A stretch of DNA of 37,146 nucleotides from Lachnospiraceae bacterium (lineage in GTDB: Bacteria > Bacillota > Clostridia > Lachnospirales > Lachnospiraceae): positions 1-37,146 of the forward strand of contig JAILLW010000012.1 in assembly GCA_024692955.1 (NCBI GenBank), read 5' to 3'. Positions 15,690-22,042 of the stretch are shown here, piece after piece (the stretch's first letter is position 1; each line of letters opens with the position of its first letter). Below the pieces are notes generated by a model, which searched no databases, was not told where the DNA came from, and worked only from the letters and a program-made list of their open reading frames with translations. Both the position numbers and the translations under genes were made by a program.

Positions 15690-16679
15690 TCAGGATGCTT
15701 CAAGGGTCCGCATCACATACAGGATATCATCCACGGAGCTGTCATCTCCGTTATATACATACATAAGGACGCAAAGGCCGTCCATCATCGGCGTAAAGAC
15801 ATATTCCACGCGGTGGGTCCCGTATACGGCCACATAGTGGTCAAAGGTCCGTCCGTAGGAGGCGGTCTCACTCCTTGTCGGGAAGGAATAATGGGCGGTG
15901 CTGTTGTACCAGGAAAGATTCTCATCCGGGCAGATGTTGGTGATGATGGCCCTTTCCACGCCGGGGATCTCCGAACGATCGCTTCCGTTTTTCAGGTATT
16001 TTTCAAAGCTGAACCAGAAGATAAAGAAGCATTCCGCCTGGTCCTTTCCCTTCAGTCCGTTCAGCACATACCCCGTGCCTTCCGCATGATCGATATTAAG
16101 GATCCTGTCCTTTTCCTCCTCCGGAAGCTCGACCCCTTTCCAGGAGGCGGGGATCCGGTAGCGGATCTTTCCGTCAAGGAGCGTTTCCTCCGTCGTGTTT
16201 TTCGAAGACCAGCTTTTTCCCTTATAGATATAATGATCGTCCCGGAGTCCGGAGCGGCTCCCCTTTATCACATGGGTCGCTCCGATAAGGAAGAGAGCCT
16301 TTTTCTCCGGATCCGTCCTCAGGACGCCGTAAACATAGACATTCTCTCCCGGATCGATCTTCATAAGATCGGTCTTCCTTGCCCCCGAAACCGGGATCAG
16401 TTCCGTACCGTCCGAAAGGATGAAGGAAGTTCCGTCCCCCTTCTTTTCCTTAAGGATCCCCTCTGTTACGATCTCATGCCCCCCGTAGAGACGTTCCGCC
16501 TCCGAGGGACTCTTCCGGAACTCTCCGCAAAGAAGGGTAAGATCCTCCCTCTGATAGACCGGACGCCGCTCCGGGATCAGTTTCGGATCGTTTTTCGAAA
16601 AGCCCGCTCCGCAAAGGATCACGCCAAGGATAAGAAGCAGCGCTATGGAGATGGTTTTTCTTCGGCCCTTCTCCCTCAT
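15690..16679 (-). CDS. Membrane-anchored protein with an OB-fold-like domain, function unknown
   Basis: A 329-residue protein with an N-terminal hydrophobic segment (~8-27, 'LLLILGVILCGAGF'). The Cys lacks a canonical lipobox, so it may be a TM anchor or an atypical lipoprotein. Residues ~65-140 ('IVTEGILKEKKGDGTSFIL ... VYVYGVL') resemble the tRNA_anti/BOF-type OB fold. The C-terminal half (~145-329) is mixed alpha/beta without a family I recognise. Its start codon overlaps the stop of the preceding ExbD-like gene in an ATGA arrangement, so translation is coupled to the ExbBD-like genes. An envelope accessory role in that complex is an inference from context. Confidence 0.82.
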   Translation of the reverse strand: MREKGRRKTISIALLLILGVILCGAGFSKNDPKLIPERRPVYQREDLTLLCGEFRKSPSEAERLYGGHEIVTEGILKEKKGDGTSFILSDGTELIPVSGARKTDLMKIDPGENVYVYGVLRTDPEKKALFLIGATHVIKGSRSGLRDDHYIYKGKSWSSKNTTEETLLDGKIRYRIPASWKGVELPEEEKDRILNIDHAEGTGYVLNGLKGKDQAECFFIFWFSFEKYLKNGSDRSEIPGVERAIITNICPDENLSWYNSTAHYSFPTRSETASYGRTFDHYVAVYGTHRVEYVFTPMMDGLCVLMYVYNGDDSSVDDILYVMRTLEAS

Positions 16680-17125
16680 CTTGCCTGCTCCTCATACCGG
16701 ATGCCTTCCGAATCCAGATACTCCTTTACGCTCCGGAAGGTTTTATATTCCGCATAATCATCGATCAGGGTAAGCTTTTTTCTTCCCCCGCTGTAAGCCT
16801 CATCGATCAGGGTCGTATAGGGTTTCCCGAGGGCCGGCTGCTCATTAAGGAACACCGTTGCGTTCTTTACCCGGATGATCAGTTCATCCCCCGCATAGGC
16901 GGATACCGTCCCGCTTTCGGGTGAGGACGGATCAGCGTCCGGATCGCTTTCGGTATTTACGATCATCCCGTTCGGAAGATAGTTTCCCCCGCTCTTAAGC
17001 ATCACGGAAAGATCCACAAGAGGCCTGTCCGCTCCCTTAAGCTGCACATCAAGGAGCTTCGCGCCGATAAGGAGGAGCCAGGAAGCCATAAGCAGTATGA
17101 TCGTACCGGTTTTTTTCCTTTTCAT
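16676..17125 (-). CDS. Small ExbD-like single-pass membrane protein (no transmembrane Asp)
   Basis: A 149-residue protein. A basic N-terminus and one TM helix (~7-28) are followed by an outer domain with the ExbD/TolR-like ending: beta strand ('LIIRVKNATVFLNEQ'), helix, 'KKLTLIDDYAEYKTFRSVKEYLDSEGI'. That pattern matches the small ExbD periplasmic fold. Unlike true ExbD, the TM helix lacks an Asp for proton translocation. An insert rich in Ser/Pro/Asp (~58-70) lies before the fold. The gene begins immediately after the stop of its neighbour (TAGATG), with GGAG as ribosome binding site. Assignment as ExbD-like rests on pattern and context only. Confidence 0.7.
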   Translation of the reverse strand: MKRKKTGTIILLMASWLLLIGAKLLDVQLKGADRPLVDLSVMLKSGGNYLPNGMIVNTESDPDADPSSPESGTVSAYAGDELIIRVKNATVFLNEQPALGKPYTTLIDEAYSGGRKKLTLIDDYAEYKTFRSVKEYLDSEGIRYEEQAR

Positions 17126-17539
17126 CTACTGCTCCTTTTTCTCCTCGATCCGGCTGTTTTCCACCCCTGCTTCGGAAAGGATCTTCAGGATCTGCTCATA
17201 TCCGGCCGCCGTTGCGTAATCATCAATGATAAGAAAGGACTTTCCGGATCCTGCCGCCTCCCGAAGGACAGAACTCGCTGCGGAGGCTTCCGGATAGGTC
17301 CTGCCCCCGATCAGGATCTCATCCGTTCTGATCCTGATCTCGACAAGGTCGCCTTCCGCTTCCTCAAAGACCTCATTATCCGCCATTGCGTTATTATCCG
17401 TAAAAAGAAGACCGTCCCCGTCCTGTTTGAGCCGCAGGACAAGGATGACCAGCAATGCCGCGACCGCTCCGAAGATAAGGAGCGCAAGAAACCTCCGGGT
17501 GCTTTTTTTCGTGTTTTTCCGGAAAGCATCCAGCAGCAT
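17126..17539 (-). CDS. Small ExbD/TolR-like single-pass membrane protein (no transmembrane Asp)
   Basis: A 137-residue protein. The start at 17539 follows GGAGG by about 6 nt and the previous stop by 1 bp; a longer in-frame extension would overlap the ExbD gene and lacks support. A basic N-terminus (KKSTRR) and one TM helix (~16-37) are followed by an outer domain with 'VEIRIRTDEILIGGRTYPE', helix, 'KSFLIIDDYATAAGYEQILKILSEAGV'. This is the strand-helix-strand-helix pattern of ExbD/TolR C-terminal domains. The TM helix carries no acidic residue, so it cannot replace ExbD in proton conduction. It appears paralogous to the next protein in the operon. Confidence 0.75.
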   Translation of the reverse strand: MLLDAFRKNTKKSTRRFLALLIFGAVAALLVILVLRLKQDGDGLLFTDNNAMADNEVFEEAEGDLVEIRIRTDEILIGGRTYPEASAASSVLREAAGSGKSFLIIDDYATAAGYEQILKILSEAGVENSRIEEKKEQ

Positions 17540-17540
17540 G

Positions 17541-18116
17541 TCAGTCCTCCCCGTACCGGACGAAAAGATTGGCGTGGGAGGTCTTAAGAAGTTCCAGGAC
17601 ATCCTCCACCGCCTCATGATCCCGATAGAGGATCCGCTCCTCATTCAGGGTAAGAAGGACCGGCATCCCGTCGTTTTCCGAAAGATATTCCTCAAGCCTG
17701 CTTTCAAAGGACCGGTACTGCGCATTCTCCGTCTCCGGACGGATCGTGATATCCTCGATCGCCGGATCCTCATTATGGAGCATCCTGATATGACGGACGG
17801 AAGGATCCGCCGCCTCGAAATCCACGAAGACCGTAAGAAATGTCACCCTCTGCTCCGCATCCTCTATGGACTCGAGCTGCGTCCTGTAGATCTCGGCCTC
17901 TTCTTCGGATTCTTCAGCCCGCTCGACTGCTTCATCCCGCTCGTCCTTATATTTCTCAAGGGTTTTGGCGTCTTTGTCCGCATCAAAACGGAACTGGCAC
18001 ATCACCACCATCAGAATGATGAAGATGACATCCAGCATGGAGGTCAGGTCAAGATCGATCCTGGATTTTTCCTGTCCTTTTTTCTTCATGCCCGCCGAGT
18101 CCTCATCCGCGCTCAT
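17541..18116 (-). CDS. ExbD/TolR-family energy-transducing protein
   Basis: A 191-residue protein with the ExbD/TolR signature at the N-terminus: 'IDLDLTSMLDVIFIILMVVM', whose Asp (D29) matches the essential TM Asp of ExbD. A Glu/Lys-rich coiled coil (~48-90) follows. The outer domain ends in the typical 'PVLLTLNEERILYRDHEAVEDVLELLKTS'. The coiled-coil insert makes it longer than E. coli ExbD (141 aa). The 18116 start overlaps exbB by 14 nt without a clear Shine-Dalgarno; an ATG at 18089 (MKKKGQEK) with GAGGA about 10 nt upstream is a good alternative. With its neighbour it should form a proton- or sodium-driven motor in the cytoplasmic membrane. Confidence 0.87.
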   Translation of the reverse strand: MSADEDSAGMKKKGQEKSRIDLDLTSMLDVIFIILMVVMCQFRFDADKDAKTLEKYKDERDEAVERAEESEEEAEIYRTQLESIEDAEQRVTFLTVFVDFEAADPSVRHIRMLHNEDPAIEDITIRPETENAQYRSFESRLEEYLSENDGMPVLLTLNEERILYRDHEAVEDVLELLKTSHANLFVRYGED

Positions 18117-18675
18117 CCGGAACAGGGGTTTCCCGGAAGCTCTGGAACCCCAGCGCGTAATTCAGCTTCCGGTCGTTCTCTTCCAGATTGTTCTCGATGT
18201 CATTCACCGTACGGGAGGGTCTGCCCGCCACATAGATCTTTAAGATGATGGAAGCCACCAGTCCGACCAGGGTCGAGGTAAGAGCCGTGGACAGGGAAGT
18301 ATAAAGAAGGTCGAAGTCTCCACCCTGAACGGCACGAAGGCCCGGCATCAGTCCGATGACCGTCCCGAGGAGTCCCGCAAGCGGAAAAAGGGAGATCCAC
18401 TGGGTCAGGGAATAATACGAGGAAGTCACCTCATTGAACTCCTCCCGGATCCTGTCCATAGCCTCCGGATCAAGGTCGTTTCTGACCTCAAAACCCGCCC
18501 GGAAGGTCTCCGCGTTACGGTTGATCCTGAATGCTCCCTGGGTCTGACGGTATATATTGTTCGACTTTTCCTTAAGCGCCGAAAGCTTCTTCTGAACCGC
18601 CATCAGTCCGAAAAGTACGATCACCCCCGCCGCAGCGATGATCCCGTTAATGATCCATTCCCAAAATGCAGACAT
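18103..18675 (-). CDS. MotA/TolQ/ExbB-family proton channel protein
   Basis: A 190-residue protein. The start has GGGAGG 6 nt upstream. There are three predicted TM helices: ~7-28, ~90-112 and ~125-152. The conserved channel core is clear: 'WISLFPLAGLLGTVIGLMPGL' and 'LSTALTSTLVGLVASIILKI', matching the TolQ/ExbB pattern of small and Thr residues that line the channel. The cytoplasmic part (~29-88) is short, so the protein is more compact than E. coli ExbB (244 aa). It lacks the long cytoplasmic tail of ZorA. The next gene encodes its ExbD partner. ExbB/ExbD motors normally power outer-membrane processes, so their role in a single-membrane cell is open. Confidence 0.88.
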   Translation of the reverse strand: MSAFWEWIINGIIAAAGVIVLFGLMAVQKKLSALKEKSNNIYRQTQGAFRINRNAETFRAGFEVRNDLDPEAMDRIREEFNEVTSSYYSLTQWISLFPLAGLLGTVIGLMPGLRAVQGGDFDLLYTSLSTALTSTLVGLVASIILKIYVAGRPSRTVNDIENNLEENDRKLNYALGFQSFRETPVPDERG

Positions 18676-18734
18676 ACAAAGCCTCCCGAATCTGTTTATT
18701 TCGACGTCTGTCCGGCCCGGCCCTCCGCCGGTTT

Positions 18735-19532
18735 CTACTTCGTCTTTTCCGGCACCGTGATCCCGCGGTTCGTCTGAACGGGCGCCACCAGGATCCTTCC
18801 CGTCCCGCGGTATACATTCACGAATCCCTCCCCGGAGGCCATGCTTCCGATGAGGGTGGGTGTGGTCCGCTCCACCGTGAACTTCAGGTTTTCCGACCAG
18901 GCAAGCGCCATGTTTCCGTCGATCTTTACCGTATCATTTTCAAGACGGATCTCCACGAGTTCGCTCCTCGGCACTGAGCTTTCAAGAGCCGCGATCCCCT
19001 GTCCGGAAAGGGAGGTATTGAAGATCCCCTCGCCGCCGAACACCACGGAAGATGCCGTCGAACGGGCAGAGATACGGATGTTTACCCTCTCGTCGCAGGC
19101 CATGAACATACCGTCCTCGATCACCATGCCCTCCGGCCAGGTGGAGATGTCCTCCAGGATAATATAGCGGAAGGTAGGCTCCAGTACCAGCGTGCCCGTT
19201 CCGGTAAAGAGCGGTTTGATCGCGGATTCTCCGGTCACCTTTGAACCGACGAACTTTTTCATAAGGTCCCCGACGCCGGAAACGTCGGTCTTCGCGTTCA
19301 GATCCCCAAGCATCAGCTGCATCGCGCCCCGCTGTGCGACCACGCCCGCACCCGGTACGATCCCGGCGATGAGCTGGCGCTTTCTTACGTTCATCATGGA
19401 CGCGAAATACGCGGCTTCCGCCGTGTCCGGGCTGACGGAAAGGTCACGGGTATACTCCAGAACGGAGAAATTTCCGTTCCGGTCCACGATCCTTTTCGCT
19501 TCGGAATCCGTCAAAAGATTTGTTGTGATCAT
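18735..19532 (-). CDS. AIM24-family protein (TIGR00266-like)
   Basis: A 265-residue, Gly-rich, all-beta protein. Family hallmarks are the mid-protein 'GESAIKPLFTGTGTLVLEP', 'RYIILEDISTWPEGMVIEDGMFMACDERVNI', 'GGEGIFNTSLSGQGIAALES' and the C-terminal 'GEGFVNVYRGTGRILVAP'. AIM24 proteins form trimeric double-stranded beta helices; their role in bacteria is unknown. An AAGGAA motif precedes the start. It is the first gene of a leftward run, 59 bp before exbB. A membrane-associated scaffold or stress role with the ExbBD-like proteins is inferred from neighbourhood only. Confidence 0.88.
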   Translation of the reverse strand: MITTNLLTDSEAKRIVDRNGNFSVLEYTRDLSVSPDTAEAAYFASMMNVRKRQLIAGIVPGAGVVAQRGAMQLMLGDLNAKTDVSGVGDLMKKFVGSKVTGESAIKPLFTGTGTLVLEPTFRYIILEDISTWPEGMVIEDGMFMACDERVNIRISARSTASSVVFGGEGIFNTSLSGQGIAALESSVPRSELVEIRLENDTVKIDGNMALAWSENLKFTVERTTPTLIGSMASGEGFVNVYRGTGRILVAPVQTNRGITVPEKTK

Positions 19533-19572
19533 GGAGCAATTCCTTCTTCTCGATACCCTTCCAATGTATCTT

Positions 19573-19758
19573 CTATGCAGTCATCAGCCATACCGCCAAC
19601 ATCCAATTCCCTTTTTCAGGAAATTTAACGTATGAATGATCTTCATCAGCAATACCGGTAACGAATCTGCCAATAAGAACAAATGCATCATTTCCGTCCG
19701 GTTCGAACAGACCGGGACTAATCTCTGTTATACCGTATTTTGGGGCAAATTTCCGCAT
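19573..19758 (-). pseudogene. Short open frame, possible gene remnant
   Basis: A 61-codon reading frame with no Shine-Dalgarno at its only ATG. The frame stays open upstream to about 19857 but without an ATG start. The peptide ('GLFEPDGNDAFVLIGRFVTG') looks more protein-like than a random frame, but I recognise no family. It could be a decayed gene fragment in the leader of the AIM24 operon. Confidence 0.25.
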
Positions 19759-19862
19759 GGGACTGAGCAGTTCGTTTTCTGTTCTATGTGCTTTTTCCGG
19801 TTGTGCCCGGTCAAAAAACGAAGAACAGCCTTCCCATATACCATCCCGGCCTAATAAACTGA

Positions 19863-19891
19863 ATTATAACATGAACCGGTCAGAATGTCTC
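19863..19891 (-). promoter_or_regulatory. Candidate promoter for the AIM24-ExbBD operon
   Basis: A perfect TATAAT (19863-19868) has a 17-bp spacing to a weak -35, GAGACA (19886-19891), on the minus strand. It would give a leader of about 320 nt before AIM24. From 19533 to about 20104 I see no convincing gene: only the short frame above and a 7-bp CGACCGG/CCGGTCG inverted repeat near 19926-19960. Confidence 0.45.
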
Positions 19892-20104
19892 GCCGGTGCA
19901 TCATATTCTTTTGCATCTCCGTTTGCCGACCGGGCAACATCTTCAATCAGGCGGCCGGTCGTTTATCGGAGTCTTCTGCCCCGTCGAAAATCAGGATGCT
20001 TTCACGTTTTTCTTTGTCGTTACTGAGTGAGCCAATGTCCTCTGATAAAAGAGAGCGCCTGCGGACAGCAGCGCAAACAGAAAAGGCAGTATCTGCCCCC
20101 CGCA

Positions 20105-20216
20105 TTTTTGCAGAAGATGCTTCCTGATCTTCTCTCCCACACTTTTGCAGAAGATGCTTCCTGATCTTCTCTCCCACACTTTTACAGAAGATGCTTCCTG
20201 ATCTTCTCTCCCACCT
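20105..20216. repeat. 37-bp tandem repeat, three copies, at the 3' end of the nuclease-like gene
   Basis: Three near-identical copies of a 37-bp unit are in direct contact, without spacers; equivalent bases lie at 20110, 20147 and 20184. The copy nearest the gene encodes its last ~11 residues and carries TAA where the other two have CAA, so translation ends inside it. A period of 37 is not a multiple of 3, so each copy shifts frame. Confidence 0.9.
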
Positions 20217-20982
20217 TTCTGAAGTCGAGGGGAAAGTTTTCAGATTCCAGCGAATACAGGATATCTGTCCCCACTTCCAACCCACTCTCTTCATATGCGT
20301 TCAGCTTATGTAATGCTTTGGAAGCATATACTTCATCGGAAGCCATTCCAAAGTGCTCCCAATAGATTGTCTTTCGCGTCCGAACATTCAGCAGAACAAA
20401 ATCCGGATAAAGGATTTTTCCGCTATTTAAGCGCAAGCCGGGCTCATAACTATACGGAATGCCATGTTTCAAAAAGAGATCCGCCAGCATCTTTTCCGAT
20501 TTTGAACGAACCGTTTCGCCCTGCTGGGTCAGATAAACCGCTGGCGCGGGATAATCGTTTTGACCTCCGGGATGAGATTCTTTCCACTTCTTAATAAATT
20601 CTTCATCCGTTGGAATAACCGGATTGACCAGTGCTTTGCGGGCATCGCAAAGATTATCATATACTCTCGCGGCAGCATCAATATCATAGTTCTTCAGAAA
20701 TCGGACCATTTTATTGTATTGATGTCGCAGTGTCTTCATGACCTCTTTGTCATAATCTCTCTGAAATGTTGTCTGCACCAGATCGGCTTGCTCTTTCCTT
20801 ATATAGACCCGTTTTCCGGTATCATCCAGCATATAATACTGGAATCCGTGCTTATGGTGGCTGACATATACCTTAGTGTCCTTTGCCAATCTGCATTTAT
20901 TGACTCGCCTTTCTGCCTCTTTTATCAGCATCTCCAATTCTTTCGTCTGCTCCTGCAGTTGTTCTGAATAGTTCTTCATCAT
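20182..20982 (-). CDS. PD-(D/E)XK nuclease-like protein, function unknown
   Basis: A 266-residue cytoplasmic protein. The N-terminal third is helical and charged (~1-35, coiled-coil-like). Residues ~155-235 show a restriction-endonuclease-like core: 'VRSKSEKMLADLF' (E163), 'PYSYEPGL', 'ILYPDFVLLN' (D194) and 'TIYWEHFGM' (E209), then a helix with paired basic residues. The usual final Lys of the motif is not evident after E209, so catalysis is uncertain. Similar 'YPDF ... YWEHFG' proteins are frequent in Firmicutes and are annotated as hypothetical. Two adjacent ATGs follow AAAGGAG; the second (20979) has better spacing (7 nt). The C-terminus lies in a tandem repeat. It is isolated, with repeats on both sides. 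Confidence 0.8.
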   Translation of the reverse strand: MMKNYSEQLQEQTKELEMLIKEAERRVNKCRLAKDTKVYVSHHKHGFQYYMLDDTGKRVYIRKEQADLVQTTFQRDYDKEVMKTLRHQYNKMVRFLKNYDIDAAARVYDNLCDARKALVNPVIPTDEEFIKKWKESHPGGQNDYPAPAVYLTQQGETVRSKSEKMLADLFLKHGIPYSYEPGLRLNSGKILYPDFVLLNVRTRKTIYWEHFGMASDEVYASKALHKLNAYEESGLEVGTDILYSLESENFPLDFRKVGEKIRKHLL

Positions 20983-21034
20983 TTAGCTCCTTTCTTCTGT
21001 ACCGCATTCATACGCTTTTGTGGTGCGCGAATGG

Positions 21035-21256
21035 GCGTGTGATTCCGCATTTTCTCTTCCTCACACGCCCCCTTCTCTTCCCCGGGGCGTGTGATTCCGC
21101 TTTTCTTCTTCCTCACACGCCCTCTTCTCTTCCCCGGGGCGTGTGATTCCGCTTTTTCTCTTCCTCACACGCCCTCTTCTCTTCCCCGGGGCGTGTGATT
21201 CCGCATTTCTTCTTCCTCACACGCCCTCTTCTCTTCCCCGGGGCGTGTGATTCCGC
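21035..21256. repeat. 52-bp palindromic tandem repeat (four copies plus a partial fifth)
   Basis: Units begin at 21035, 21087, 21139, 21191 and 21243, with an exact 52-bp period. Each has GCGTGTGA and TCACACGC arms (8 bp) about 18 bp apart, then a pyrimidine-rich stretch ending CCCCGGG. No unique spacers exist, so it is not a CRISPR. Adjacent units can also pair across the junction (CACACGCCC with GGGCGTGTG). It lies between the nuclease-like gene and the end of the signalling operon. From 21257 to 21505 I see no gene. Confidence 0.92.
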
Positions 21257-21505
21257 GGGTTTTCCTCTTTATATGCCTGAATCCGGAACAGTGCATGCAT
21301 TGCAACCCTTCGGCAGAATGCAGCGTACCGGCATCCCGGATAATGTCAAAGCTGATCAGGATATCGTGGCGATCTGCCACCATATAGAATGACTCCTTAG
21401 AATAGCAACCTTCGAGGTCGATCCTCCATCACATTGCTGTTGAATGATACCGCATTGAAAAGAACCCGTCAAGAATTATCTGGCCTGTCAGCGGAGCCGG
21501 AACGT

Positions 21506-21530
21506 CGGCCGGCGCATCACGCACCGGCCG
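21506..21530 (-). other. Strong GC-rich hairpin downstream of the signalling operon
   Basis: A 10-bp stem (CGGCCGGTGC / GCGCCGGCCG, one U-G pair) with a 5-nt loop, about 35 bp past the DUF2752 stop codon. There is no T run, so it could be a transcript-stabilising hairpin or a rho-type end rather than a standard terminator. Confidence 0.5.
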
Positions 21531-21564
21531 GTTTCAGCTAAGATCCTTTTTCAAAAGTTTTCTG

Positions 21565-22038
21565 TCAGATATATGATTCCAGATACATGATTCCTGTATG
21601 CGCCATCCGGAGCAGATTCTCCTCATGATAAGCCATGGGCTCCGCGGAGGGATAATACCGGATCATCCGGTAAATGTAATAACCGAGAGTGGTGAAGCCG
21701 AGTATGATCAGAAGAGGGTTTTTAAGAGGCGCCTTCTTCATAAGAACATAATGGTAAACAAGAAGATAAAGAACGCAGAGGACCCAGGGGATCACCAGCG
21801 CGTGATAGCGGAGGGCCTCCCCGATGTTTCCCGTAAGAAGAAAAAATGACGCACGTGTCATTCCGCAGCCCGGACAGGGAAGCCCGAAAAAGACCTTTAC
21901 CGGACAGAGCGCATGAAAAACAAGGAGCTGAAAGGATTCATAAAGAACGATCACAAGGATCGGAACCCTGAGGTTTCGAAGATCATTTCCAAGCAGACGA
22001 AGCCTTTCCTTTATCGGACTCTTTTCTTCCCTGCTCAT
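21565..22038 (-). CDS. DUF2752 membrane protein
   Basis: A 157-residue integral membrane protein. The family signature is present after the first TM segment: 'ALCPVKVFFGLPCPGCGMTRA', with the CPxCG-type Cys cluster. Three to four hydrophobic segments are predicted (~26-45, ~56-70, ~80-100, ~108-125). The function of DUF2752 is unknown. It starts 4 bp after the stop of the HD-GYP-like gene and is the last gene of the signalling operon, so it is probably co-expressed with it. The Shine-Dalgarno is weak. Confidence 0.88.
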   Translation of the reverse strand: MSREEKSPIKERLRLLGNDLRNLRVPILVIVLYESFQLLVFHALCPVKVFFGLPCPGCGMTRASFFLLTGNIGEALRYHALVIPWVLCVLYLLVYHYVLMKKAPLKNPLLIILGFTTLGYYIYRMIRYYPSAEPMAYHEENLLRMAHTGIMYLESYI

Positions 22039-22042
22039 CGTA

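Noticed and set aside
17541-18675. Zorya anti-phage system (ZorA/ZorB)
   Set aside because: The channel protein is short (190 aa) without the long cytoplasmic tail. The partner has an ExbD-like, not OmpA-like, outer domain, and no ZorC/D/E genes are adjacent.
21035-21256. CRISPR array
   Set aside because: The units are directly repeated without unique spacers, and no cas gene is present. The same applies to the 37-bp array at 20105-20216.
21165-21383. A 72-codon minus-strand frame running into the 52-bp repeat
   Set aside because: No ribosome binding site, its second half is only repeat translation, and no recognisable protein is encoded.
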